64,000 nucleotides of DNA from Bifidobacterium breve (GTDB taxonomy: Bacteria; Actinomycetota; Acidimicrobiia; Acidimicrobiales; Acidimicrobilacustridaceae), in the NCBI GenBank assembly GCA_945862505.1, contig CAMAYJ010000005.1, forward strand, positions 1-64,000. Reading direction: 5' to 3'. The position numbers and the translations under genes are program-made. The notes under the pieces were generated by a model. The model did no database searches. It had not been told where the DNA came from and saw only the letters and a list, made by a program, of their open reading frames with translations. Positions 43,503 to 51,405 of this stretch are shown here, piece after piece. Positions within the stretch are counted from its first letter, which is position 1. Every line of letters begins with the position of its first letter.

Positions 43503-44477
43503 ATGAAGACCGACGCAATCATCCATGGGGATCTGGCCAGCGCGGCCGCATCAATTCGACGGGCTGAGGACGCTGGATTCGACGGGGCAGTATCGGTCGA
43601 GATCTCCCATGACCCATTTCTGCCGCTCGCCATGGGGGCGGCATCAACCGAACGCATTGATCTCATTACCGGGATTGCAGTGGCATTCGCCAGAAACCCG
43701 ATGAACGTCGCGGTGCTAGCTAACGACATCAATCGGCTCTCGGGCGGACGCTTCATCGTTGGTTTGGGAAGTCAGATCAAGCCTCACATCACGAAACGAT
43801 TTTCAATGCCATGGTCGGATCCCGCTGCGCGCATGCGCGAATTTGTTCTCGCTATGCGTGCGATTTGGGAGTCTTGGGAGAAAGGAAGTCCACTGGAGTT
43901 TCGTGGTGAGTACTACAAGCACACGCTTATGACGCCAATGTTCAGCCAAGGTTCAAGCGAGGTCGGAAATCCACGCGTCTTCGTTGCCGCTGTAGGTCCG
44001 GCGATGACCGCTGTCGCTGGCGAAGTTGCCGACGGACTCATGGCCCACGGATTTACAACTCCGTCGTATCTACGCGATGTGACCATGACCAACCTTGTGA
44101 AAGGGCTCGCCCGATCGAATCGTTCGCGAAGTGACGTCGAGGTGACCATCCCAATCATGTCGGCCGTGGGTCGCGACGAAGCCGAGATCGCTCCTAAAAG
44201 GGCCGCAGTTCGTCAGCAACTCGCGTTTTATGGTTCGACGCCCGCCTATCGCGGCGTGCTCGAGCACCACGGGTGGGGCGACGTCGGTGATGAACTCAAT
44301 CGACTGTCGAAGCAGGGCGAATGGGTGGCGATGGCCGATCTGATTACCGACGAGATGCTTTGTGAATTTGCTGTGATTGGTGACCTCGAGTCGGCAAGTA
44401 CCGAGATCAAGCAGAAATTCGGGGGACTTGTAGATCGCGTCCAGATGGGTCTCAGCGATGAGCCCTTGAAGATCTGA
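43503..44477 (+). CDS. LLM-class F420-dependent oxidoreductase
   Basis: A 324-residue luciferase-like protein close to the TIGR03617 group (mycobacterial F420-dependent family). It shows AAASIRRAEDAGFDGAVSVE, AFARNPMNVAVLANDINRLSGGRF, LGSQIKPHITKRFSMPW and FVAAVGPAMTAVAGEVADGL. It would use reduced F420 for hydride transfer; the substrate is unknown. The ATG at 43503 is the family-typical start. It is divergent from the fused acyl-CoA dehydrogenase, which suggests a shared catabolic role. Confidence 0.82.
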   Translation: MKTDAIIHGDLASAAASIRRAEDAGFDGAVSVEISHDPFLPLAMGAASTERIDLITGIAVAFARNPMNVAVLANDINRLSGGRFIVGLGSQIKPHITKRFSMPWSDPAARMREFVLAMRAIWESWEKGSPLEFRGEYYKHTLMTPMFSQGSSEVGNPRVFVAAVGPAMTAVAGEVADGLMAHGFTTPSYLRDVTMTNLVKGLARSNRSRSDVEVTIPIMSAVGRDEAEIAPKRAAVRQQLAFYGSTPAYRGVLEHHGWGDVGDELNRLSKQGEWVAMADLITDEMLCEFAVIGDLESASTEIKQKFGGLVDRVQMGLSDEPLKI

Positions 44478-44543
44478 TTCTTCGCTCCGCAGTACGCTCG
44501 TGGTGTAGGTGGCGACATCGTCACCGCTTTGTTGGGGGATCAA

Positions 44544-45662
44544 GTGAGCGATCGCAATAAATCCGCAGTCGAACAGTTCTTTGTCGCTGGACGCGAGGTC
44601 GACCGACTGTCGTTCATGACTGAAGACGTCGAGTGGTGGAACGGTCTTGGAAAGTTTCCCGCTGCACCTGGACAAACAGTGTTCCGTGGCAAAGAAGAAG
44701 TGGGCGCGCGGATTTTGGGACGAGCGCCCTCGCCGCCGCAACCAAACGGCCGCCGAATCGATCGCTATGACCTTTCGACGATCAGTTTCCATGACGTGCA
44801 CACGATCGCCGATGGGCCTTACGTCTTCCGTCAACACCTCTATAAAGCAACAACCATGGGTGGGAAGCCCTACGAAAACGTTTACGGATTCCTCTTTCGC
44901 TTCACCGATGACGGACTGATCGATCGCATTTGGGAACACTGGGGAACCTTGAACGCCTATGAAACCTTGTTTCAGGGGCCATTAGTTGTTCACGACCCTG
45001 ATGAAATTCTCATGACGACGCCATCGGTTCGGCAACGACTCGATCTTGAACGGTCTGTCGATCGCGATGTGATCAGTGAATGCATGGAAATCGCAGTTCA
45101 CGCGCCCAACGGATCAAACCAGCAGCCTTATCGATTCATATTTGTCGATGACGCCGAGACCAAAGCCAAACTCGCAGCGATCTATCGCTCTGCAATGGCC
45201 GATTTCATTGGTCGTCCTCGCACTGATGCTGCCGAAGATCGAGTTGATCGCACGTCTGAAGCGCAACAGCGCATCGCTCGAAGTGTTGCGTACCTCGCCG
45301 AGAATATTGAGAAGGTCCCGGTTCTTTGCGTTCCCATCGTCGCTGGTCGGACTGATGGAAATGGGTCTGGGGCCCATGCTGAACGAACTTCAACGTTTTG
45401 GCAGGCGGGCCGCTGGGGATCAGTGGTACCTGCTCTTTGGTCGTTCATGCTGGCGCTTCGATCGCGCGGACTCGGATCGGCGTGGACAACGTTGACGTTG
45501 ATCCGCGAGCGCGAAGTTGCCGAATTGTTGGGCATTCCCTACAACGAATGGATGCAGGTAGGTCTGTTTCCAATCGCGCACACAATTGGCACCGACTTCC
45601 GCGTCACCCCGCGTAAGCCGGCTGAAGAACTGACGAGATGGAATCAATTCCGGAGTTCTTGA
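44544..45662 (+). CDS. SnoaL/NTF2-like domain fused to a nitroreductase
   Basis: A 372-residue two-domain protein. Residues 1 to about 145 are an NTF2/SnoaL-like cone fold (AVEQFFVAGREVDRLSFM, FRFTDDGLIDRIWEHWG). Residues from about 155 to the end are an FMN nitroreductase (VHAPNGSNQQPYRFIFVDD, SVVPALWSFMLALRSRGLGSAWTTL and a final PRKPAEELTRW). SnoaL-type domains are isomerases or binders of small ring compounds. The GTG start at 44544 follows GGGGGAT at a good distance. It is downstream of the F420 oxidoreductase by 66 nt on the same strand. Confidence 0.8.
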   Translation: MSDRNKSAVEQFFVAGREVDRLSFMTEDVEWWNGLGKFPAAPGQTVFRGKEEVGARILGRAPSPPQPNGRRIDRYDLSTISFHDVHTIADGPYVFRQHLYKATTMGGKPYENVYGFLFRFTDDGLIDRIWEHWGTLNAYETLFQGPLVVHDPDEILMTTPSVRQRLDLERSVDRDVISECMEIAVHAPNGSNQQPYRFIFVDDAETKAKLAAIYRSAMADFIGRPRTDAAEDRVDRTSEAQQRIARSVAYLAENIEKVPVLCVPIVAGRTDGNGSGAHAERTSTFWQAGRWGSVVPALWSFMLALRSRGLGSAWTTLTLIREREVAELLGIPYNEWMQVGLFPIAHTIGTDFRVTPRKPAEELTRWNQFRSS

Positions 45663-45672
45663 TTCGGATCCC

Positions 45673-46578
45673 TTAGGTTTCTAGCGGGAGTAGCGCTTCA
45701 GCGAGGGCACTGAGCTCTGCGTCAGGATCAGCGTCTCCCACTAGGGGGATGATCACGAACTTCGACGCGCCGGCATCGATGAATTCTTTCAACAACGACG
45801 GGAGTGCATCTCGAGTTGGGATAACTGATCGGGGATCGAGTCCCGGACGGCGGCGTTCGATGAGATCAACAAATCGCTGGGGGAGTGGCCCATCCGAGTA
45901 TGAGATCAGAGCGCCGTAATGCTGCGGGTCCATCTTGCGACCGAATTCGCTTGCAGCGGCTTCAATCACGGGAATTGATTCGGCGATGTCGCTGGGTGAG
46001 CAGAACGAAGGCAACCAACCGTCACCAACGCGAGCAACGCGTCGGAGTTCGCTGGGGGCGATGCCTCCGAGCCAAACATCGAGTCGTGATTGTGTAGGCC
46101 GAGGTAACACCCGAACATCATCAATAGAGAAAAACTCTCCGTGGTGTGAAATGACTTCGCCAGTCCAACATGCGCGCATCAACGCGAGCGCTTCATCGTG
46201 ACGTCGACCGCGTTCACCACGTTCAACTCCAAATGCCCGTTGTTCTGGGGGGTCGACTGCTCCGAGGCCCACGGCGGGAAGAAAGCGTCCGCCGGAAAGC
46301 ACATCGAGGGTCGCCATTTCTTTCGCAAGGATGACCGGGTTGCGGCCGGGAAGAACCAATACCGAAGTGCCGAGTTTCATTCGTGTCGTGCGACCGGCGG
46401 CGATGGCGAGGGCAATCATCGGGTCAGGTGTTTCGGCTCCGATCCGTTCCGACATCCACAAAGAATCGAATCCCAGTGATTCACAGCGGTCGACAATTGA
46501 GGCGAAACGATCGGGAGTCGCTGCCCCAGACAGGGTTCCGAGGCCAATTCCGACGCGGACTTTGATGGCGCTGGTCAT
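45673..46578 (-). CDS. LLM-class F420-type oxidoreductase
   Basis: A 301-residue luciferase-like protein with VRVGIGLGTLSGAATPDRFASIVDRC at the start, ETPDPMIALAIAAGRTTRMKLGTSVLVLPGRNPVILAKE, and WLGGIAPSELRRVARVGDGWLP. The start at 46578 has GAGGAT upstream; an upstream Met was not used. It converges on the nitroreductase fusion with 10 nt between stops. Cofactor and substrate cannot be set from sequence. Confidence 0.82.
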   Translation of the reverse strand: MTSAIKVRVGIGLGTLSGAATPDRFASIVDRCESLGFDSLWMSERIGAETPDPMIALAIAAGRTTRMKLGTSVLVLPGRNPVILAKEMATLDVLSGGRFLPAVGLGAVDPPEQRAFGVERGERGRRHDEALALMRACWTGEVISHHGEFFSIDDVRVLPRPTQSRLDVWLGGIAPSELRRVARVGDGWLPSFCSPSDIAESIPVIEAAASEFGRKMDPQHYGALISYSDGPLPQRFVDLIERRRPGLDPRSVIPTRDALPSLLKEFIDAGASKFVIIPLVGDADPDAELSALAEALLPLET

Positions 46579-46651
46579 GAGGCATCCTCGCACTTCATTG
46601 CACTTGTGCGCATCACTGCAGCAGCGATCGCTCTACCGGGGCGTGGCCGCG

Positions 46652-46657
46652 TACAGT
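46652..46657 (+). promoter_or_regulatory. -10 box (TACAGT) for leaderless substrate-binding protein gene
   Basis: TACAGT ends 8 nt before the TTG at 46666, where no ribosome binding site is seen. This decides the start in favour of the TTG. Confidence 0.4.
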
Positions 46658-46665
46658 CATAGACC

Positions 46666-48318
46666 TTGAACGCCCCCCGTTCCCCCTTTGGCCGTTTTGT
46701 GCGACTTGGCACACCTGTTGCTGTGGCCTTTGCCGTTTTGTCGTTGGCGGCTTGCTCAGACTCAAAAACAAGGCCAGCAGCGACGACCGAGTCGACTGCG
46801 TCAACTGTGGCAAACGCATCGGGGCCGATCGAAGGCGGAACGCTTGATATCGCGGTTGCGGCTGTTCCGGCGAAGTGGGCCCCAAATGGGGGGCAATGGA
46901 CCACCGATGAACTTCAAGCAGCGCGAGCGGTTTATGACCGACTCATGGTTCGTGATGAAAACGATCAACCCGTTCCTGAGCTTCTTGCCTCGGTGGTTCC
47001 GAATTCAAGTTTCACGGCTTGGACGCTAAGGATTCGTCCAGGAGTTTTATTCAGCGATGGAACGCCGCTCACAGCAGAGATCGTTGCCTTCAATTTGAAA
47101 GCCCAACAGGGTGATCGTTCGAATGCCGACCTACTCATGCCAATTTCTACGATCACGGTGACTGATCCACAAACTGTTTTGGTCACGATGTCGACGGCTT
47201 GGTCGACGTTTTCCGAGGTGCTTACGACGCGAATCGGAACTGTCGCGGCGCCAGTGACCCTTTTAGGCTTCGACCCACGCCCGATTGGCACTGGACCGTT
47301 TATCTGGTCAGGAGTTGACGAAGCGGGCGTAACGATCCTGGTGAAGAACCCCACGTATTGGAAAAAGGGTTTACCTCATCTCGATGCGGTTCGATTGGTT
47401 CCCATTGCGGATGCTGCAGATCGTGTGACTGCTGCAATTGATGGAAAGGTTGGCATGGTCGCAGTTGATGAGCCGCGACAACTCGTTCGTCTCGAGAGTG
47501 TGCAGAATCGAGAGTCCAAAATAACGATTCATGATGATCGCAACGCAGAACGCCCAAAGGTGAACATCGCGTTGGAGACGGGCAAAGCTCCATTCGATCG
47601 ATTGACTGCTCGCCGGGCAGTTGCGTATGCGACAGATCGGGCCGAGATTCTTTCGAAGGCGTTTGCCGGTCAGGGAACGATTGCTCGAGGAATGATGAGC
47701 GACACGTCACCGTGGTTTGTCGACCACACCGCTCCTACACGCGATGTAGATCGCGCAAAGAAGCAGGCGGAGGCGTATACGAAAGAGACTGGACTTCCGC
47801 TCACATTCCGCTTGTCAGTTTCTCCCGGCACGACGATGGAGCGCGTCGCATCGCTCTGGCGCGGACAACTTGAGCAAGCAGGGATCGATCTAACAATCGA
47901 TCTTGTAGAGCCGCCGGTGCTTTCCCTCGCCGCTGCAATCGGGGAGTTCCAAGCCATTTTGCAGGTGGGGTTCGACTCCCCTCATCCGGATTTCTACGAG
48001 CCGCTCTTCTACGGCATACCTGCGGAACAAACGGCGATCAGTGGCAATCCCACGCGATATATCAACCCACTGGTCACCAAAGCGTTTAGCGACGCCCGAT
48101 CGACTGCCGATGTGACTCGACAGGTCGATGATTACGGCACCATCCAAGAACAGATCGCAATCGATCTGCCCTACTTGTTTCTCGTACAGGTCCGTGAAGT
48201 GATAGTGACATCGCCGAAACTTCGTGGCGTCACCAGTTGGTCAACGGGCTCAGGTGCCGATGGTCTTGGTCAAGAGGACGCGACCGTGTCACTCGCTCAG
48301 TTGTGGTTCGCTCGCTGA
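46666..48318 (+). CDS. ABC transporter substrate-binding lipoprotein (family 5, peptide/nickel type)
   Basis: A 550-residue extracytoplasmic solute-binding protein. A lipoprotein signal (VAVAFAVLSLAAC) ends in Cys 30. The family-5 features include WTLRIRPGVLFSDGTPLTAEIVAFNL and GTGPFIW, and a region LTARRAVAYATDRAEIL. It binds peptides or similar small molecules for import, but no permease or ATPase gene is next to it, so it is an orphan component. The TTG start follows a -10 box; a GTG at 46699 is an alternative. It ends against the thioredoxin-fold gene. Confidence 0.85.
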   Translation: MNAPRSPFGRFVRLGTPVAVAFAVLSLAACSDSKTRPAATTESTASTVANASGPIEGGTLDIAVAAVPAKWAPNGGQWTTDELQAARAVYDRLMVRDENDQPVPELLASVVPNSSFTAWTLRIRPGVLFSDGTPLTAEIVAFNLKAQQGDRSNADLLMPISTITVTDPQTVLVTMSTAWSTFSEVLTTRIGTVAAPVTLLGFDPRPIGTGPFIWSGVDEAGVTILVKNPTYWKKGLPHLDAVRLVPIADAADRVTAAIDGKVGMVAVDEPRQLVRLESVQNRESKITIHDDRNAERPKVNIALETGKAPFDRLTARRAVAYATDRAEILSKAFAGQGTIARGMMSDTSPWFVDHTAPTRDVDRAKKQAEAYTKETGLPLTFRLSVSPGTTMERVASLWRGQLEQAGIDLTIDLVEPPVLSLAAAIGEFQAILQVGFDSPHPDFYEPLFYGIPAEQTAISGNPTRYINPLVTKAFSDARSTADVTRQVDDYGTIQEQIAIDLPYLFLVQVREVIVTSPKLRGVTSWSTGSGADGLGQEDATVSLAQLWFAR

Positions 48319-48336
48319 ATACCTGTGAGATCGGAG

Positions 48337-48819
48337 TCAGATCGGCGTTCCGGCAAACGGTGACGGGTCAGCGCTGACGGGGATCTCGGGCACTGTCCAG
48401 TCCATGCGAGCCGAAAGGTTTACTGCGACCGTTGCCCACTCTTTTGGGTTCCATCCCTGCGCCGATGATTCAACCTGATGGGCCTGGTTGATGTGCACAA
48501 AGGCGGGGAGAGTCTCGAGGCCAAAGGCTTTGGCTGCAGTGCGGTCGGGATCGGCGAAGACCAAGATCTCTGAAGCGAGTGGTCCGACGAAGTCGCGGAC
48601 CTCAGATTCGGCCGCAGTTACGAGAAGCGCAATGCGAACGTCGGCCTCGGCATAATCACGAAGAATCCGAAGGGCAGTCTTCAGGATCCAGGAACTTTCG
48701 TTGGTGAAAGGGTCCAGAACCATGATCGCCAGATGGAAGTTCGTGGTCCATTCCGAGATCGGACGGCTTTCGCCAGTGAGGGGATTCAGTTCGACGGAAG
48801 CCTGCACATCGGTAGTCAC
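48337..48819 (-). CDS. Thioredoxin-fold protein without a CxxC motif
   Basis: A protein of about 160 residues. FHLAIMVLDPFTNESSWILKTALRIL, an EADVRIALLVTAA strand and a DPDRTAAKAFGLETLPAFVHIN segment with the cis-Pro loop resemble a thioredoxin/peroxiredoxin-like fold. The usual CxxC is absent (the matching region reads FTNESSW), so it is probably not a disulphide enzyme. The GTG at 48819 is chosen because TACCTT lies 8 nt upstream; a GTG at 48861 would add 14 residues. Function unknown. Confidence 0.65.
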   Translation of the reverse strand: MTTDVQASVELNPLTGESRPISEWTTNFHLAIMVLDPFTNESSWILKTALRILRDYAEADVRIALLVTAAESEVRDFVGPLASEILVFADPDRTAAKAFGLETLPAFVHINQAHQVESSAQGWNPKEWATVAVNLSARMDWTVPEIPVSADPSPFAGTPI

Positions 48820-48827
48820 AGCCTCAG

Positions 48828-48833
48828 AAGGTA
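48828..48833 (-). promoter_or_regulatory. -10 box (TACCTT) for leaderless thioredoxin-fold gene
   Basis: On the minus strand TACCTT ends 8 nt before the GTG at 48819. It lies close to a TAGGTT box (48841-48846) that may serve the divergent plus-strand gene at 48897. Confidence 0.4.
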
Positions 48834-48896
48834 GCGCGAGTAGGTTGGAGGTACCGCACACGGGCGAAGAGTCCGAGAACTTCTTTAGGAGTAACC

Positions 48897-49352
48897 ATGT
48901 TCATCCCCGAAGCGCTTACTGGCACCGGCTACCACATCGTTCTTCTTATCCACGTTCTTGCTGTCATCGTGGGGTTTGCGCCGTTGTGGCTTACCCCCGT
49001 GATGATTCGTCTGACCGCAGCGGGCGATAAAGCTGCCGCTGACGGGCTCGAGGTCTCCATCCTCCGCTTTTCTCTCCCTGGCATCGGCATCGCTGGGATT
49101 CTGGGTTTCGGCCTCGCCGGGATGAGCGAGAAGTATTTCAAGATGTCGCAGGCGTGGTTGTCAATCGCTGCTGTGCTCTGGATCGTGCTGCTTGCGGTTC
49201 TGTTCTTTGTGGCTCGCCCGGCCATCAAGGCCTTCCGCGACGGCGACGTTGCCGCACGTGGCCGCATCATGATGGCAACGGGGATTGGTCACCTGATCCT
49301 TGTCGTCATGCTCTATCTCATGATCTTCAAGCCCGGACTCCCAAGCGCCTGA
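48897..49352 (+). CDS. Four-span membrane protein of unknown function
   Basis: A 151-residue integral membrane protein with about four hydrophobic helices: HIVLLIHVLAVIVGFAPLWL, GIGIAGILGFGLAGM, LSIAAVLWIVLLAVLFFVA and IGHLILVVMLYLMIF. The His residues in helices 1 and 4 resemble those of small heme- or copper-handling membrane proteins such as the DUF2269/CopD group, but I cannot place it in a family. AGGAG lies 5 nt before the ATG. It is divergent from the thioredoxin-fold gene and precedes an eIF2B-like gene by 25 nt. Confidence 0.7.
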   Translation: MFIPEALTGTGYHIVLLIHVLAVIVGFAPLWLTPVMIRLTAAGDKAAADGLEVSILRFSLPGIGIAGILGFGLAGMSEKYFKMSQAWLSIAAVLWIVLLAVLFFVARPAIKAFRDGDVAARGRIMMATGIGHLILVVMLYLMIFKPGLPSA

Positions 49353-49362
49353 AGCATCTCGG

Positions 49363-49368
49363 TAGGGT
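49363..49368 (+). promoter_or_regulatory. -10 box (TAGGGT) for leaderless eIF2B-like gene
   Basis: TAGGGT ends 9 nt before the ATG at 49378, without a ribosome binding site. Confidence 0.4.
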
Positions 49369-49377
49369 GCTGCTCTA

Positions 49378-50178
49378 ATGCACCCCGTTGAACGACTCCG
49401 CTATGTGGCAAGAGCCACGGGGTACCCCCAAAGCGTGATCGTTTCTGAAACGGCGCGAGCGCTTGCGAGTTATGCCAACGACCCTCAGGGTCTGGTTACC
49501 GCGTGTCGACGAATGGTGCAGCGTCAGCCTGGGTCTGCTCCATTGGTTTGGCTATGTGCTCGCGTCCTTTGCGCGGGCGATCCCTACGCCGAAATCCGTG
49601 CCGCCCTCGAAGAACTTGAAAATGATCGCACCTCGGTTGAATTAGCTCATTCGCTTCCCGATGACGCCACCATTGTTGTTCTTGGCTGGCCCGAACTGAT
49701 CGGAGCAGCGCTGCCCCGGCGGGGAGACGTTGAAGTGTTGGTTGTCGACGTTCACCAAGAAGGTGGCGGGCTCGTGATGCAGCTCGTCGATGCCGACGTG
49801 AATGCCCTCGATGTTCCCCTGGCCGGACTCGGAGCGGCGGTTGCCGATGCCGACCTCGTGTTACTCGAGGCGTCGGTGGTTGCACCGACCGAGTGGTTGG
49901 GAGTTTCCGGATCCTTGGCCGCTGCATCGGTTGCGAAAGCGAACGAGATACCGGTGTGGGCAGTGGCCGGTGTCGGGCGCTTCCTGCCTCAGCGAATGTG
50001 GGAGCCAGTCCGTGAACGAATTATCCCCGAGGAACCATGGGACGCCGACGACGAGGTTGTTCCGTTGTCGATGATCGACAAAATCGTTGGGCCAACTGGT
50101 CCGCTTGCGGTGGTTGATGCGTTGCGCCGCACCGATTGCCCTATCGCAACGGAATTGTTTAAAGGCGACGTCATCTAG
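49378..50178 (+). CDS. eIF2B/ISOCOT-fold-like protein
   Basis: A 266-residue protein whose C-terminal two thirds resemble the eIF2B-alpha/methylthioribose-1-phosphate isomerase (ISOCOT) fold. The DADLVLLEASVVAPTEWLGVSGSLAAASVAK pattern and EIPVWAVAGVGRFLP correspond to the catalytic-site region of those enzymes, and VVPLSMIDKIVGPTGPL to the C-terminal end. The N-terminal 90 residues are helical. The usual NG or NK GT residues are changed, so an isomerase activity cannot be assumed. A possible sugar-phosphate or nucleotide sensor. Homology is weak and judged by eye. Confidence 0.55.
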   Translation: MHPVERLRYVARATGYPQSVIVSETARALASYANDPQGLVTACRRMVQRQPGSAPLVWLCARVLCAGDPYAEIRAALEELENDRTSVELAHSLPDDATIVVLGWPELIGAALPRRGDVEVLVVDVHQEGGGLVMQLVDADVNALDVPLAGLGAAVADADLVLLEASVVAPTEWLGVSGSLAAASVAKANEIPVWAVAGVGRFLPQRMWEPVRERIIPEEPWDADDEVVPLSMIDKIVGPTGPLAVVDALRRTDCPIATELFKGDVI

Positions 50179-50186
50179 GTCCCCGG

Positions 50187-50192
50187 TAGGGT
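50187..50192 (+). promoter_or_regulatory. -10 box (TAGGGT) for leaderless peptidase-eutBC operon
   Basis: TAGGGT ends 7 nt before the ATG at 50200, and no ribosome binding site lies between. Confidence 0.45.
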
Positions 50193-50199
50193 TCGGGTT

Positions 50200-51405
50200 A
50201 TGAGCGCGCCGATCACTGACTCGTCGATCGTTGATCGCTACCTCGAACTTGGGTTGCGGATGGGCCGTCATATCGACGGCTTCGTCGACGCGTATTACGG
50301 CCCGTCCGCTATTGCCGATCGAGTTTCGGCTGAGCAGGTTTCTACGCCCGATTTTTTAGTTGCAAGCGCCGGCCAACTCGTTGTTGATCTCGATGCCGGA
50401 ATGGATGACAGCGTTCTCGATGCCTCGCGCCGGCGATGGTTGCGTGCTCAAGCGACAGGGATGCATACCTCGGCTCGCAAGATGGCGGGGGAGCAGATCG
50501 CCTACGTCGACGAAGTCGAGTGGTGCTACGGCGTACGCCCCACCTTTCGCGACGAGGAGCAGTTCGACGCGGCCCACGAGCGGCTTGATGCAGTGCTTCC
50601 TGGTTCGGGTCCGGTGCGTGAACGCATTATTGATTGGCGCGAAGCACAGGCGATACCAATCGATCGGCTCGACGCTGTTCTTCGTTCGATCGCAGAAGAT
50701 TTTCGTGAACGAACGCAACGACTCTTCGGTTTGCCTGATGGCGAGCACATTGCGTGGGAACTCGCATCGAATCAGCCCTGGTCAGGTTTCAACTATTACG
50801 AAGGGAACCTGCAAAGTCGGGTCGCCATCAATACCGACCTACCGGTATTGGCAACGAGCATTGGGCACTTAGTCGCGCACGAGGCCTATCCGGGTCACCA
50901 CACCGAACACTCGCGAAAAGAATCGGGTCTCGTGCGGTCACGAGGCTGGCAAGAGGAATCGATCTTCTGCGTCGGAACGCCCCAATGTCTAATCGCAGAA
51001 GGGTTGGCGGACCTCGCACTGGAAATCATCGCTGGGGAAGTTCCCGACCTTCTTGTCACCGAACATTTACGAAGCAACGGGATCAACTTTGATCCGGAAA
51101 TCGCACACGCGGTGCGAATAGCGAGTGAGTCAATGGACGCGGTGCGGGCGAATGCGGCGTGGTTGCTTCATGAAGACGGCGCTCCAGCCGATGATGCCGT
51201 TGCCTATATCGAACGATGGGGGCTCCTTCCTCATGCTCGCGCCGCAAAGGCGATCGAGTTTTTGACCTCGCCAACGTGGCGGGCATACATCTCGTGTTAT
51301 GTCGAAGGTCTGCCGCTTTGTCGAAACTGGGTCGCTGGTGATTCCGATCGCTTTGCCACTCTTTTATCCGAGCAAATAGTTCCGGCTGATTTGGTAAAAG
51401 CGTGA
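50200..51405 (+). CDS. DUF885-type zinc metallopeptidase-like protein
   Basis: A 401-residue protein with the HEAYPGHHTEH motif near residues 228-238 (HE with a second His, like HExxH enzymes with an inserted residue) and a downstream EGLADLALE with a likely third metal ligand. The mainly helical rest matches the DUF885 group of secreted or cytosolic peptidases, here without a signal peptide. Other family features, such as a GFNYYEGNLQSRV strand before the motif, are kept. Its stop overlaps eutB by GTGA, so the three genes should be co-transcribed. The role beside EutBC is not evident. Confidence 0.75.
   Translation: MSAPITDSSIVDRYLELGLRMGRHIDGFVDAYYGPSAIADRVSAEQVSTPDFLVASAGQLVVDLDAGMDDSVLDASRRRWLRAQATGMHTSARKMAGEQIAYVDEVEWCYGVRPTFRDEEQFDAAHERLDAVLPGSGPVRERIIDWREAQAIPIDRLDAVLRSIAEDFRERTQRLFGLPDGEHIAWELASNQPWSGFNYYEGNLQSRVAINTDLPVLATSIGHLVAHEAYPGHHTEHSRKESGLVRSRGWQEESIFCVGTPQCLIAEGLADLALEIIAGEVPDLLVTEHLRSNGINFDPEIAHAVRIASESMDAVRANAAWLLHEDGAPADDAVAYIERWGLLPHARAAKAIEFLTSPTWRAYISCYVEGLPLCRNWVAGDSDRFATLLSEQIVPADLVKA

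Noticed and set aside
43412-43756. Open extension of the fused acyl-CoA dehydrogenase
   Set aside because: The residues show no dehydrogenase similarity and are antisense to the F420 oxidoreductase gene; GGAGCAG supports the start at 43411.
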